A DNA stretch of 64,000 nucleotides from Rhodococcoides kyotonense (GCF_900188125.1 NZ_FZOW01000003.1:186001-250000); one strand, 5' to 3'. Positions 19,801-29,219 are shown, counted from the stretch's first letter. Notes: generated by a model from the letters alone, not told the origin. Numbers and translations: made by a program.

Positions 19801-21375
19801 TCAGCTCCTCAGCGGCACGGACACTGCATCTCCGGTATCGAGCTCGAGATCCACGACGCTGTCGCCGTCGGAGAAATAGTTCAGCTGCACGGTCCAGTCC
19901 CATTCGGGGACAGCGGCGTCGAGTGGCATGCGCGTCCGATTCCCGACGGAAAAGCCGCAGTCCGGTTCCGGCCCCTGCGTGATGCTGCGCGACGGGCTGA
20001 CGACGGCAGGCCGCACGTGCCCGGCGTCGTCGAGGTACCGCAGCACGGGCGTCGACGGCGCGAAGTTCGGGTCGAGGCTGCCGAATATCCGTGCGGCCGA
20101 GTTCTCGGGATAGGCCAGGGGCGTCAGAACCCAGGGTGAGACGGGCTGGTCCAGCAGCGGTACGTCGCGGTCTGCGAGCGACGCCGTGGCATTCGCGAGG
20201 TAGTCCCCGGCCGGATCGTCCTGCCACGTCGAGACAAACGTGTACGTGGACACGAGGCAGCTGACGACGAATACCGTTGCTACAGCGATCCATCCGCGAC
20301 TCGGAGTCGCGCTCCGCAAGATCAGCGCGGCTCCGACGGCGATGACTACGGAACTGTCCGCGACGTACCTCAAAGTCTGCGCCAATTCGTTCGCAGTATC
20401 CGGGCCTGACCTGGACAGCACCATGACCGCGACCGACAAGGCGACGTAGCCTAGGAGTCCCGCCCAGACCATGCGATGCCGCCTGATCGAAAAGTACAGT
20501 GCCGCAAGCACTACTACCCAAGCTGCGACGACGAGCACGATCGGCGGCGCAGCCCACGGCCCCGACGGCGGCCAGCGTTCCCACGCCCACGGACCGCCCA
20601 CCAGCGTCGGGATCAACCCGAGTGACACCCCGTGGTTCACCAGTTCCGCCGTCGTCCGCCAACCGTGGAACGCGAAGCCGGTCTGCGTGACGAGCAGAAA
20701 AGCAACAGCCCAGACGACCCCGACGCCAGCGCACGAAAGCCACAGAGCAGCAGCCTGTTTCCATGCTTCACGCACACCGAACATCACCGCGACGACACCG
20801 AACGCGAAGAGCGGAACGAGGACCGACTTCTCGAAGAACAACAGCGCGACCGCCGTGACGACCGTGCCCGTCACGACATATCGCCGACGCCCCGTCCGTG
20901 CGTAGTGGAGCGCATCACCCGCGACCCAGGCAAGCGCGAACTGCAGGGGCAGCGAATTGAGCGCCGCCGCCCACCACGCGAACGACGGCAACGTCAAGGG
21001 CGAGAACAGGTAGAAGGTCAACGGCAGCAACAGGATCGGGTTCGATCCCAGGATCGTGCGCAACAACCGCAACACCGCGTACGACGCTGCCGCCTGCATG
21101 ACGAGCACAGTCACGGCCGGTAGCCACCACTGCAGCGGCGCGAGGGCGGTCGTGATTCCGGCGACGAAGAATGCACCCGGCATGAAGTGACCGTCGTGGT
21201 CGTAGAACAACAGGTCGGTCGAGAAGAGAGGGAAGGCACTACCGCGCCCGATGAGAATCAGGTCGTCCCAGTAGAAGTTCCCCGACGCCAGTACATACCC
21301 GCGAACCACCAGCTGCGCGGCAATCAGCAGGAACGCAACCTTCGCGACGCGATTCGCAGCCGTGCTCGCTGACAT
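19801..21375 (-). CDS. Polytopic membrane protein, possible GT-C-type glycosyltransferase
   Basis: A protein of about 524 residues with some ten hydrophobic segments and a soluble C-terminal region. The first loop contains NFYWDDLILIGRG, an aspartate pair after the first helix like that of GT-C polyprenyl-linked glycosyltransferases. This suggests, but does not prove, an arabinosyl- or mannosyl-transferase type of role in the envelope. Two starts 30 bases apart (21375 and 21405) share the same 13-base sequence; 21375 has GGCGGGGG upstream and is preferred. It is a lone gene between tRNA-Ser and the bdh operon. Confidence 0.7.
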   Translation of the reverse strand: MSASTAANRVAKVAFLLIAAQLVVRGYVLASGNFYWDDLILIGRGSAFPLFSTDLLFYDHDGHFMPGAFFVAGITTALAPLQWWLPAVTVLVMQAAASYAVLRLLRTILGSNPILLLPLTFYLFSPLTLPSFAWWAAALNSLPLQFALAWVAGDALHYARTGRRRYVVTGTVVTAVALLFFEKSVLVPLFAFGVVAVMFGVREAWKQAAALWLSCAGVGVVWAVAFLLVTQTGFAFHGWRTTAELVNHGVSLGLIPTLVGGPWAWERWPPSGPWAAPPIVLVVAAWVVVLAALYFSIRRHRMVWAGLLGYVALSVAVMVLSRSGPDTANELAQTLRYVADSSVVIAVGAALILRSATPSRGWIAVATVFVVSCLVSTYTFVSTWQDDPAGDYLANATASLADRDVPLLDQPVSPWVLTPLAYPENSAARIFGSLDPNFAPSTPVLRYLDDAGHVRPAVVSPSRSITQGPEPDCGFSVGNRTRMPLDAAVPEWDWTVQLNYFSDGDSVVDLELDTGDAVSVPLRS

Positions 21376-21548
21376 TTTCAGGCCCCCGCCGTTGCTCGCT
21401 GACATCTGGCAGGACGGTACCCGAGGACTCTTACAACACCACCGTTCGTTCACAGCACGCTCGTGCGTTGTAAACAGATATTTCTGTTGTAAGAACCTCC
21501 GCGGCTGCCGTCGACTCGCAGGCATCCTTACCCAGCGGTCTGACCCCT

Positions 21549-21668
21549 ATCGCTTGAATGGTCCATTCATACGAACAGATAGCGTGACGGTCACATTCAA
21601 GCGTGAACCCCCCATCGCTTGTATGGTCCATTCATGTTGGCAGACAACATGAATGGACCATTCAAGCG
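21549..21668. repeat. Repeat copy 2 plus hairpin of the CGCTTGAATGG family
   Basis: 21549-21583 is a near-identical copy of the repeat at 19421. 21616-21639 and 21645-21668 form a 24-bp inverted repeat with one mismatch and a 5-base loop (GCAGA), built from the same core. The hairpin lies 20 bases beyond the stop codon of the SDR gene and may be its terminator, though no U-tract follows. Confidence 0.75.
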
Positions 21669-21687
21669 GTGAAGGGAGACACCGAAA

Positions 21688-22434
21688 CTAACTCGCCGAC
21701 CAACCACCGTCCATGAGGTACGACGCCCCCGTGACCATGCCGGCGTCGGCCGAAGCGAGCCATCCCACCAGAGATCCCACTTCGGCCGGTTCGACGAGCC
21801 GTTTGACGGCGCTCTCGGTCAGCATGACCTTCTCGAGCACCTCGTTCTCGGCGATGCCGTGCGCTGCCGCCTGGTCGGCGATCTGCTTCTCCACCAACGG
21901 GGTTCGTACATATCCCGGGTTGACGCAGTTGCTGGTCACGCCGTGCGCGCCACCTTCGAGCGCTGTCACCTTCGACAGACCCTCCAACGCATGTTTCGCG
22001 GTGACGTATGCCACCTTGTACTCCGATGCCCGGATACCGTGGACCGACGAGATGTTCACGATCCGGCCGAACGAGCGGGAGTACATGCCCGGCAACGCCG
22101 CTCGGATCAGCAGGAACGGCGCTTCCACCATCAGCGTCTGGATACGCCGGAACGCTGCGGGATCGAAATCGACGATGGGAGCGACGGTTTGGATTCCCGC
22201 ATTGTTGACGAGGATGTCCACGTCCAACTGCAGGTTCTCCAGCGCGGAAACATCGAGCAGATCGACCGCCCACGCCTCGCCGTGAAGTTCGGCGGCCAAC
22301 TCCTTCGCGGCGACCTCGTCGACGTCGGCAATGGTTACCGACGCACCGCTGGCAGCAAGGGAACGAGCACATGCCGCGCCGATTCCGGATGCACCACCCG
22401 TGACCAGGGCTGTGCGTCCGGTCAGGCCACTCAC
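21688..22434 (-). CDS. 3-hydroxybutyrate dehydrogenase-like short-chain dehydrogenase
   Basis: A 248-residue SDR enzyme. NAD-binding TGGASGIG is at residues 12-19 and NNAGIQ at about 76. The catalytic residues are in NISSVHGIRASE and YKVAYVTAKHALEG (Ser, Tyr, Lys). The substrate-side features, such as the conserved ending YLMDGGWSAS, match 3-hydroxybutyrate dehydrogenases. It starts at GTG 22434, overlapping the stop of the upstream transporter by four bases. With that transporter and a divergent LysR regulator it forms a plausible hydroxy-acid uptake and oxidation unit. Confidence 0.85.
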   Translation of the reverse strand: MSGLTGRTALVTGGASGIGAACARSLAASGASVTIADVDEVAAKELAAELHGEAWAVDLLDVSALENLQLDVDILVNNAGIQTVAPIVDFDPAAFRRIQTLMVEAPFLLIRAALPGMYSRSFGRIVNISSVHGIRASEYKVAYVTAKHALEGLSKVTALEGGAHGVTSNCVNPGYVRTPLVEKQIADQAAAHGIAENEVLEKVMLTESAVKRLVEPAEVGSLVGWLASADAGMVTGASYLMDGGWSAS

Positions 22435-23816
22435 TTCAGACCCGCCTTCAGCAGCTCCGCCTCGGTGGCGAGGTTCTTGGCGTCGGCGATGTCGATGGTC
22501 TCCAGTGCGAGGCCCTTGGTCTCACGTGCGGCGATCACGGCCACCAGGGTGACGGCACACGACGCGGCGAGGTACCAGGCGATCGGCACGCTGGAACCGA
22601 AATTGTCCAGCAGCGCAACCGCGATGATCGGGGCGAGCGAACCGGCGACGATCGACGTGACCTGGTAGCCGAGGGACACGCCGGAGTAGCGCATACGCGT
22701 CGGGAACATCTCTGCCATGATCGCCGGCTGTGTGGCGTACATGAACGCGTGGAACACCAGGCCGATGATGATCGCGAGCATGATGACGGCATTGTGCCCG
22801 CTGTTGAACATCGGGAAGGCGAAGAAGCCCCATGTGCCTGCGGTGACGGCACCGATCAAATAGACCGGACGACGGCCGATGCGGTCGGCGAGCTTGCCCA
22901 CCAACGGAATGACGCAGAAGTGCACGGCGTGCGCGGCGAGCATCCACCACAGGATGGTCTGAGTGTCGGTGCCGACCTCGACCTTCAAGTACGTGATGGT
23001 GAACGTGACGACGAGGTAGTACATGACGTTCTCACCGAAGCGAAGTCCCATGGCGGTGAACACGCCACGCGGGTAACGCTTCAGAACCTCGAACACACCG
23101 TACGACGCGGCCTTGATGACCTCGGCCTGCTTCTGCGCCTCGACGAAGATCGGGGCATCGGTGACCTTGGTGCGGATGTAGTAGCCGACGAAGACGATGA
23201 CGGCGGAGAGCCAGAACGCGATTCGCCAGCCCCAGCTGAGGAAGTCGTCCTCGTTCAGCACGGTCGTCAGGATGAGCAGCACGACGGTCGCGAGCAGGTT
23301 ACCGGCGGGCACACCTGCCTGCGGCCAGCTGGCCCAGAAGCCACGGCTCTTGTTGGGGCTGTGTTCTGCGACGAGGAGAACTGCGCCGCCCCACTCACCG
23401 CCGACGGCGAAGCCCTGGATGAAGCGGAGGGCAACCAGCAATGCGGGCGCCCAGTAGCCGATCTGGTTGAACGTCGGCAGACATCCCATCAGGAACGTCG
23501 CACCACCGACGAGCACGAGGCTGAACTGCAGCAACTTCTTTCGGCCGTACTTGTCGCCGAAGTGACCGAACACGATGCCACCGAGCGGACGAGCCACGAA
23601 GCCGACCGCATAGGTGACGAACGCGGCGAGGATGGCGTCGAGTTCGCTCGTTCCGGCGGCGAAGAAGATCTTGGAGAAGACCAGGGTCGCGGCGGTTCCG
23701 TAGAGGAAGAACTCGTACCACTCGACGATCGTGCCTGCCATCGACGCGCCGACGACCTTCTTCAGGCCCGACGGCGTCGCGTCCGGATCGGGCTGTGTGC
23801 GTTCTTCGACGCTCAT
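22431..23816 (-). CDS. MFS metabolite:proton symporter (MHS family)
   Basis: A 461-residue, 12-helix transporter of the ShiA/ProP-like metabolite:H+ symporter family. Motifs include ASMAGTIVEWYEFFLYGTAA at the first helix and GHFGDKYGRKKL in the 2-3 loop. Start 23816 was chosen at MSVEERTQPDPDATPSGLKK, with a GAGAAG-type site just upstream; the longer frame would run into the LysR gene. The substrate is unknown, but coupling to a hydroxybutyrate dehydrogenase suggests a small organic acid. Confidence 0.9.
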   Translation of the reverse strand: MSVEERTQPDPDATPSGLKKVVGASMAGTIVEWYEFFLYGTAATLVFSKIFFAAGTSELDAILAAFVTYAVGFVARPLGGIVFGHFGDKYGRKKLLQFSLVLVGGATFLMGCLPTFNQIGYWAPALLVALRFIQGFAVGGEWGGAVLLVAEHSPNKSRGFWASWPQAGVPAGNLLATVVLLILTTVLNEDDFLSWGWRIAFWLSAVIVFVGYYIRTKVTDAPIFVEAQKQAEVIKAASYGVFEVLKRYPRGVFTAMGLRFGENVMYYLVVTFTITYLKVEVGTDTQTILWWMLAAHAVHFCVIPLVGKLADRIGRRPVYLIGAVTAGTWGFFAFPMFNSGHNAVIMLAIIIGLVFHAFMYATQPAIMAEMFPTRMRYSGVSLGYQVTSIVAGSLAPIIAVALLDNFGSSVPIAWYLAASCAVTLVAVIAARETKGLALETIDIADAKNLATEAELLKAGLK

Positions 23817-23896
23817 TGCTTCTCCTCGTGTGAGACGGCACGTGTGGAAGGCAGATTGTGACCGCTCCCACACATACTTGGTACGGCTGAGTATCG

Positions 23897-24871
23897 ATGC
23901 AGAAAGTTGCGCCCGCAATGACCAAGTACGCAACTGTGATCTGCAAGAATGCAGACGTGCCACTCGGTCATCCCGAACACGGTCGACTGCCCAGCGCCGA
24001 CGACCTGTTGATCCTTCTCGCGGTCGGCCGAACCGGCCGGTACAACACCGCGGCCGACGACCTGGGCGTCAACCACACCACGATCTCCAGGCGCATCGCC
24101 GCGCTCGAGGCCACCTTGGGCGGGCGGGTGTTGACGAAGTCCGGCAGCGGTTGGGAACTCACCGCGCGCGGTAAGGACGCACTGGCCGCTGCGGAGAACA
24201 TCGAGGCTGCGGTCCGATCATTGATCGGTCCCGACGACGAAGCCGAGGGCGTCGTCCGGGTCTCGGCGACCGACGGATTCAGCGCATACGTCGTCGCACC
24301 TGCCGTCGCGCAGGTGAGGCGACGTCACCCGGGCATTGCCGTCGAGATCGTCGCGACGACGAGGCGGGCGTCGCAGCAGCGTTCCGGGATGGATGTCGAA
24401 ATCGTCGTCGGCGAACCCCAGGTGCATCGCGCGGAGGCGATCAAACTCAGCGACTACCACCTCGGGCTGTACGCATCACGGTCCTACCTGCAGGAACACG
24501 GGGAACCCACGTCCGTCCCCGATCTTCAGGCGCATCCGCTCGTCTACTTCATCGACTCGATGCTGCAGGTCGACGACCTGGACATCGCACCCGGATTCGC
24601 TCCCCTGATGCGTGAATCGGTCACGTCGACCAACGTGTTCGTCCACGTCGAGGCCACACGCGCCGACGCAGGCATCGGGCTACTCCCCTGCTTCATGGCC
24701 GACCGTCACGAGGACCTGGTCCGACTTCTTCCTGACGACGTCTCCATCAGGCTCGACTACTGGCTCGTCTCCCGCGCCGAGACTCTCCGACGCCCCGAGG
24801 TGGCCCGCGTCGTCGACGCGATCCGTACGTCGGTCGTCGAGCAGAAGGACGCATTGCTGGGCAAGCGTTAG
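23897..24871 (+). CDS. LysR-family transcriptional regulator
   Basis: A 324-residue regulator. The N-terminal winged helix is at residues about 35-90 (LLILLAVGRTGRYNTAADDL then GVNHTTISRRIAALEATLGG), followed by a periplasmic-binding-like effector domain. It is divergent from the transporter gene. ACTTGGT (23876-23882) and its reverse complement ACCAAGT (23921-23927) flank the annotated start, a possible operator pair. This also leaves the start in doubt: ATG 23918 and GTG 23957 are alternatives. It probably controls the bdh operon. Confidence 0.85.
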   Translation: MQKVAPAMTKYATVICKNADVPLGHPEHGRLPSADDLLILLAVGRTGRYNTAADDLGVNHTTISRRIAALEATLGGRVLTKSGSGWELTARGKDALAAAENIEAAVRSLIGPDDEAEGVVRVSATDGFSAYVVAPAVAQVRRRHPGIAVEIVATTRRASQQRSGMDVEIVVGEPQVHRAEAIKLSDYHLGLYASRSYLQEHGEPTSVPDLQAHPLVYFIDSMLQVDDLDIAPGFAPLMRESVTSTNVFVHVEATRADAGIGLLPCFMADRHEDLVRLLPDDVSIRLDYWLVSRAETLRRPEVARVVDAIRTSVVEQKDALLGKR

Positions 24872-25935
24872 AACGCGTATCTGACCGTGAGCCACGGTGT
24901 CTTCGTCGCGACGAGATCGGTCAGTTCCGCCACGGCCTGGGCTTTGACACCGTTGCGATAGCGCACGTTGATGCCGCCGTTCTGCGAACGCTTCGGCTGC
25001 TGGATCTCGGGCGTCCACAGCACACGTTCAGCGCGCGGATGCCAGCCGAGGTTGACCTCGTGCAGACCCTCGTTGTGCGTCAGCATGATGATCTCGACGG
25101 CAGCCTGCTTCTTGAACGCCTCGCCGGCTGTCGCGTCGAGTAGGTCGAGTAATTCGCTCCACCGGCCGAGCCACCCGTCGGAGATGACGACGGGCGAGAA
25201 GTTGAGGTGCACTTCGTACCCGGCCTCGACGAAGTCGTCGAGCGCGGCAAGACGCTCGTCGATGGACGACGTTCTGATGTCGAGCAACCTCGCCTCCGGT
25301 TTCGGCATGAGCGAGAACCGAATTCGTGTGCCGCCACGGGGATTCAATTCGAGCAGTTCACGGTTGACGTACTTGGTCGCGAACGACGCCTTGGCGCCGT
25401 CCCACCCCGCGAACGCGCCGATCAGATCGCTGACGTTGTCGCTCACGGTTGCATCGACGCTGCAGTCGCTGTTCTCCCCGATGTCGTACACCCAGTCGAA
25501 CGGATCGCATTGATTGGCTTCGAGTTTCGGTCCTTGACGCCGGATGTGTCGCCCGAGGTATCCGATGATCTGGTCGATGTTGGTGAACACCGTGATCGGA
25601 TTTGCGTACCCCTTACGCCGCGGAACGTAGCAGTACGCACACGCCATGGCGCACCCGTTCGCGGTGGACGGCGCGATCCAGTCGGCCGACCTGCCGTTCG
25701 GCCGAGCACTGAGCGACTTCTTGACACCGAGGACCAGATCCTCGGTCTTGACGCGAACCCAGCGGTCGATGTTTCCCTCGTTGCCGTGCAGTTCCGGAAT
25801 CTGCCAGTGCGACGCGACGTCGATGACCTCGGCATCGGGGAACCGGGCGAGAATCTGCTGCCCACGCAGGTCTGCGATAGCGTCGGGCTCAGCCCAGATG
25901 CGCTCGACCTGCAGCAACGGTGCACGAGTGGGCAT
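24868..25935 (-). CDS. Spore photoproduct lyase-family radical SAM protein
   Basis: A 355-residue radical SAM protein. The cluster-binding cysteines are in CAMACAYC (C-x3-C-x2-C), near residue 95. Flanking stretches such as YCYVPRRKGYANPITVFTN, DPFDWVYDIGENSDCS and RIRFSLMPKPEARLLDIR match the SplB-like family. In spore formers SplB repairs UV thymine dimers; this organism is not expected to sporulate, so the substrate here is open. The stop overlaps the LysR stop by four bases, tail to tail. Confidence 0.85.
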   Translation of the reverse strand: MPTRAPLLQVERIWAEPDAIADLRGQQILARFPDAEVIDVASHWQIPELHGNEGNIDRWVRVKTEDLVLGVKKSLSARPNGRSADWIAPSTANGCAMACAYCYVPRRKGYANPITVFTNIDQIIGYLGRHIRRQGPKLEANQCDPFDWVYDIGENSDCSVDATVSDNVSDLIGAFAGWDGAKASFATKYVNRELLELNPRGGTRIRFSLMPKPEARLLDIRTSSIDERLAALDDFVEAGYEVHLNFSPVVISDGWLGRWSELLDLLDATAGEAFKKQAAVEIIMLTHNEGLHEVNLGWHPRAERVLWTPEIQQPKRSQNGGINVRYRNGVKAQAVAELTDLVATKTPWLTVRYAF

Positions 25936-25964
25936 TGCTTCTGTCTATCAGCAAGTACCGACAG

Positions 25965-26321
25965 TCACAGCGTCTGCAGGTCGTCGACGAGTAGGCCGTC
26001 GGCACCCAGCGCGTGGAAGACCATCCGGACCGGTCGAGTGGTTGCCAGCACACGCAGTCTTCCGTCTGCACGTTCGGCCGCGTCGATCACCACGTTCGCA
26101 GCACCCGAATAGATGAAGGTCACTGCGGAGAAGTCCACGTCGATGGCAGTTCCTGGCCGCAAGAAACGATCGAGAGTGCTGCTGAGCTCCGCGCGTGAAC
26201 TCACCTCGAGTTCACCGGAGCACCGGACGATGACGTACTCGTCCGAGTAGAGCTCCACTTCGACTGTGTACGAATGCCTTTCGCGCATCGATTCGATCAC
26301 TGCATCCAACTCTGACGACAC
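25965..26321 (-). CDS. STAS-domain protein (anti-sigma factor antagonist-like)
   Basis: A 118-residue protein with a single STAS domain (residues about 20-115). The central stretch is IDVDFSAVTFIYSGAANVVI. In true antagonists the phosphorylated serine sits in a D-S-S/A-G loop; here it reads FIYSGA, so the serine is kept but the preceding aspartate is replaced by tyrosine. It starts at GTG 26321. No anti-sigma kinase or sigma factor is adjacent, so its partner is unknown. Confidence 0.8.
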   Translation of the reverse strand: MSSELDAVIESMRERHSYTVEVELYSDEYVIVRCSGELEVSSRAELSSTLDRFLRPGTAIDVDFSAVTFIYSGAANVVIDAAERADGRLRVLATTRPVRMVFHALGADGLLVDDLQTL

Positions 26322-26450
26322 GCACGAGCCCCTTCGTTACTGCTCCGACGAAGGCAACTCTTTCAGCGCAATATCTCCGATCGACCGACGCTTTCATCAC
26401 GTACGGGACACAACATGGTCACGGAGAGATAACGTCGCATGCGCTGGGGC

Positions 26451-27542
26451 CTAGGCCATACCCGCGAAGAAGTCGATCAGACCGTACGGCGCGCGATCAC
26501 CGAGGCACAGGTCGATCAGCTCCTGCGCTTCCACCGCAGCAGTCGCGCTGCGCGGAAACAGGGCGTCCTCGTACTCCTTCAGCGCTGCTTCGATGTCGCC
26601 GGGATGTGCGACGATTGCCCGCCCGAGCTCGGCGCCGTCGAGCATCGCGAGGTTGGCACCGTCCCCTGCAGGCGGCATGAGATGAGCTGCATCGCCGACG
26701 AGCGTCACCCCGGCGACCCGGTCCCATCGATGCCCGGCGGGCAACGAATGAATCAGACGCGCGACGGGTTCGGTGTCACTGTCTGTGATCAAAGCGACGA
26801 GTTCCGGTGCCCAGCCGTCGAATTCGGCCGCAGTCTTCGTGATGTCGAAATCTGCGGGACGGTTCAGCTGCACGTAGGTATGCAGAATTTCGCCGGCCTC
26901 GCGGTGCGCGGTGATGCCTTTACCCGGAGTGAGCGCGAACATTCCGCCGGGTCCGACGAGGTCTGCCGTCGCGGAATGGCGATTGTCCACGTCGTGCAGG
27001 TACGTCTCGACGAAGACGGTGCCGAAGTACTCGGGCTTCGCGTCGGACAGCAGCGGGCGAACCTTCGACCACGCACCGTCCGCGCCGACGAGAAGGTCGG
27101 TGGTGACAGCCGAACCGTCGGCGAAGTCGATCCTGCTACGGCCGTCGCCCAAGGCCTCGACGCCGCTGACCTTGCGGCCCCACTCGATCGTGCCGTCGGG
27201 CAGCGACTCGATGAGGATCCGTCGCAGATCGCCACGAAGCACCTCCGGGCGACGCGATGTGCCGTCGTCGGGCACGTCGTGCAGCATCTCGCCCTGCGGA
27301 TCGAGGATGCGCGACGCCTCGGCCCCCTCGTGAATGATCGCGCGGAACTCCTCGGTGAGGCCTGCCAGTTCCAGTGCGACCTGGCCGTCGCCCTCGTGAA
27401 TGTCGAGCTGCCCGCCCTGCGTGCGGGCCATCGGCGACGCCTCCGCCTCGTAGATCGTGGATTCGATGCCGTTGACGTGCAGAACGCGAGCAAGGACGAG
27501 GCCGCCGAGGCCTGCTCCGATGATGGTGATGTGGGGTGTCAT
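26451..27542 (-). CDS. FAD-dependent monooxygenase (TetX / aromatic hydroxylase-like)
   Basis: A 363-residue class A flavoprotein monooxygenase. GAGLGGLVLARVLHVNG at residues 9-25 binds ADP, LVGADGAWSKVRPLL is the DG motif, and VGDAAHLMPPAGDGANLAM is the GD motif. The best resemblance is to TetX-like hydroxylases. Start 27542 is supported by AAGGAG seven bases upstream. It is divergent from a TetR regulator across a perfect operator, so expression is probably induced by its substrate or a related toxic compound. Confidence 0.88.
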   Translation of the reverse strand: MTPHITIIGAGLGGLVLARVLHVNGIESTIYEAEASPMARTQGGQLDIHEGDGQVALELAGLTEEFRAIIHEGAEASRILDPQGEMLHDVPDDGTSRRPEVLRGDLRRILIESLPDGTIEWGRKVSGVEALGDGRSRIDFADGSAVTTDLLVGADGAWSKVRPLLSDAKPEYFGTVFVETYLHDVDNRHSATADLVGPGGMFALTPGKGITAHREAGEILHTYVQLNRPADFDITKTAAEFDGWAPELVALITDSDTEPVARLIHSLPAGHRWDRVAGVTLVGDAAHLMPPAGDGANLAMLDGAELGRAIVAHPGDIEAALKEYEDALFPRSATAAVEAQELIDLCLGDRAPYGLIDFFAGMA

Positions 27543-27561
27543 GTCGATCTCCTTCTGAGCA

Positions 27562-27599
27562 TTGGAACGTTGTTCCACTAGTTTGGAACAACGTTCCAA
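27562..27599. promoter_or_regulatory. Perfect double operator between TetR and monooxygenase genes
   Basis: Arms 27562-27577 and 27584-27599 are perfectly complementary with the 6-base spacer CTAGTT. Each 16-base arm is itself a dyad, TTGGAAC-GTT-GTTCCA, so the region offers two adjacent palindromic sites. It covers the divergent promoter 20 bases before the monooxygenase start. Confidence 0.75.
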
Positions 27600-27618
27600 A
27601 TATGTCAAGATGTCTGTC

Positions 27619-28269
27619 ATGGCAACGAAGAGAAGGGCCGACGCACTGTCGAAGGAACGCATCGTCGAAGCGGCGATCGACATCCTCGACGCCGACGGCG
27701 AAGCAGCGCTGACCTTCCGCGCCCTCGCCACACGACTCGACACGGGCAGTGGTGCGATCTACCACCACGTCGCGAACAAGGACGAACTACTCACGACGGC
27801 GGCCGACGACGTCATCGCCCGAGGCGTGGCCGTCGACAGCTCCGAACCACGTGAAACAGTGCGGGCGGTTGCGATGGGAGTGTTCGACGCGATCGACGCG
27901 CATCCGTGGGTCGGGACGCAGCTGTCGCGTCAGCCGTGGCAGATGGCGATCATGCGGATCTTCGAGGGGATCGGCGGCCAACTCGATGCTCTCGGCGTTC
28001 CAGAGGAGGATCAATTCGATTCGGCGACAGCGCTGTTGAGCTACATCCTCGGCCTCGCCGCTCAGTATGCGGCCGGTGCGCGGCTGCTGGCCCGCGAAAC
28101 GGATCGGTCGGATTTCCTGGCCACGATCGCAGGCCAGTGGACGCACACCGATCCCGGCGAATACCCCTTCGTGCACCGGGTTTCGACACAGCTGACCGAC
28201 CACGACGACCGTACGCAGTTCCTCGCCGGAATCGACATCATTCTCGACGGGATCACAACGAGGACCTGA
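27619..28269 (+). CDS. TetR-family regulator
   Basis: A 216-residue repressor starting MATKRRADALSKERIVEAA. The helix-turn-helix at residues about 25-50 reads FRALATRLDTGSGAIYHHVA, followed by NKDELL. The C-terminal ligand domain contains HPWVGTQLSRQPWQMAIMRI. A start at ATG 27610, three codons earlier, is equally possible; the longer frame overlaps the operator. It faces away from the FAD monooxygenase and very likely represses it. Confidence 0.88.
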   Translation: MATKRRADALSKERIVEAAIDILDADGEAALTFRALATRLDTGSGAIYHHVANKDELLTTAADDVIARGVAVDSSEPRETVRAVAMGVFDAIDAHPWVGTQLSRQPWQMAIMRIFEGIGGQLDALGVPEEDQFDSATALLSYILGLAAQYAAGARLLARETDRSDFLATIAGQWTHTDPGEYPFVHRVSTQLTDHDDRTQFLAGIDIILDGITTRT

Positions 28270-28288
28270 TCTGTATAGGCTTCTTTCG

Positions 28289-29170
28289 ATGAGCGCCGGC
28301 CGATTCGCACCCAGCCCGTCGGGCGACCTGCATCTAGGGAATCTCCGGACTGCTCTGCTCGCCTGGCTGTTCGCTCGATCCTCCGGTCGACGCTTCCTGA
28401 TGCGCGTCGAGGACCTGGACCGTGTCCGCGAGGGCGCCGAGGCCAGGCAACTTGCCGACCTGCAGGCCATCGGCCTCGACTGGGACGGTCCTGTCACCAG
28501 GCAATCGCAGCGCACCGCCCTGTACGACGACGCCATCGCCCGCCTCACCGCAGCCGGAATGACCTACGAGTGTTTCTGCACGCGTCGGGAAATCCTCGAG
28601 GCTGCCTCCGCCCCACACGCACCCGACGGCGCATACCCAGGGACCTGCCGGAACCTGTCGGCCGAGGAGAAGGCGTCGAAAACAAGGCCGCCTGCGCTCC
28701 GACTACGCGCCGACGTGACCGATTTCTCTGTCGACGACGTTCTGCACGGACGGTTCCACGGTCAGGTCGACGATTTCGTGCTGCGACGCGTCGACGGTGT
28801 GGCGGCGTACAACCTCGCAGTAGTCGTCGACGACGGCGAACAGGGAATCGACCAGGTGATCCGCGGAGACGATCTACTGACGTCGGCACCTCGACAGGCG
28901 TACCTCGCATCGTTGCTCGAATTACCCACTCCCACTTACGCACACGTGCCGCTGGCACTCAACGCGCAGGGCAAGCGGCTCGCGAAACGAGACGGAGCGG
29001 TGACGCTGGAGGACCAGGCTGCGATGGGACTCGGACCCCACGATGTCCTCGACCTACTCGCCCGATCTCTGGAACTCGTGGGCCCGAACGACCACGTCAC
29101 GGCGAAGGACCTGCTGAGCAACTTCGACCCGGCGAGACTACCCACCACCCCGTGGATATTCGAGACATAA
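28289..29170 (+). CDS. gluQ: Glutamyl-Q tRNA(Asp) synthetase
   Basis: A 293-residue, truncated glutamyl-tRNA synthetase paralogue that attaches glutamate to queuosine at position 34 of tRNA-Asp. GRFAPSPSGDLHLGNLRTAL holds the HIGH-like motif, and GKRLAKRDGAV is the KMSKS-like loop. The zinc site is formed by ECFCTRRE and YPGTCR. As expected, the anticodon-binding domain is absent. A queuosine precursor transporter follows 49 bases downstream, and tgt is 4 kb away. Confidence 0.93.
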   Translation: MSAGRFAPSPSGDLHLGNLRTALLAWLFARSSGRRFLMRVEDLDRVREGAEARQLADLQAIGLDWDGPVTRQSQRTALYDDAIARLTAAGMTYECFCTRREILEAASAPHAPDGAYPGTCRNLSAEEKASKTRPPALRLRADVTDFSVDDVLHGRFHGQVDDFVLRRVDGVAAYNLAVVVDDGEQGIDQVIRGDDLLTSAPRQAYLASLLELPTPTYAHVPLALNAQGKRLAKRDGAVTLEDQAAMGLGPHDVLDLLARSLELVGPNDHVTAKDLLSNFDPARLPTTPWIFET

Positions 29171-29219
29171 GGGATTTACCGGCCACGACAATTCGGACCT
29201 GGACATTTCCCGTGTTTGG

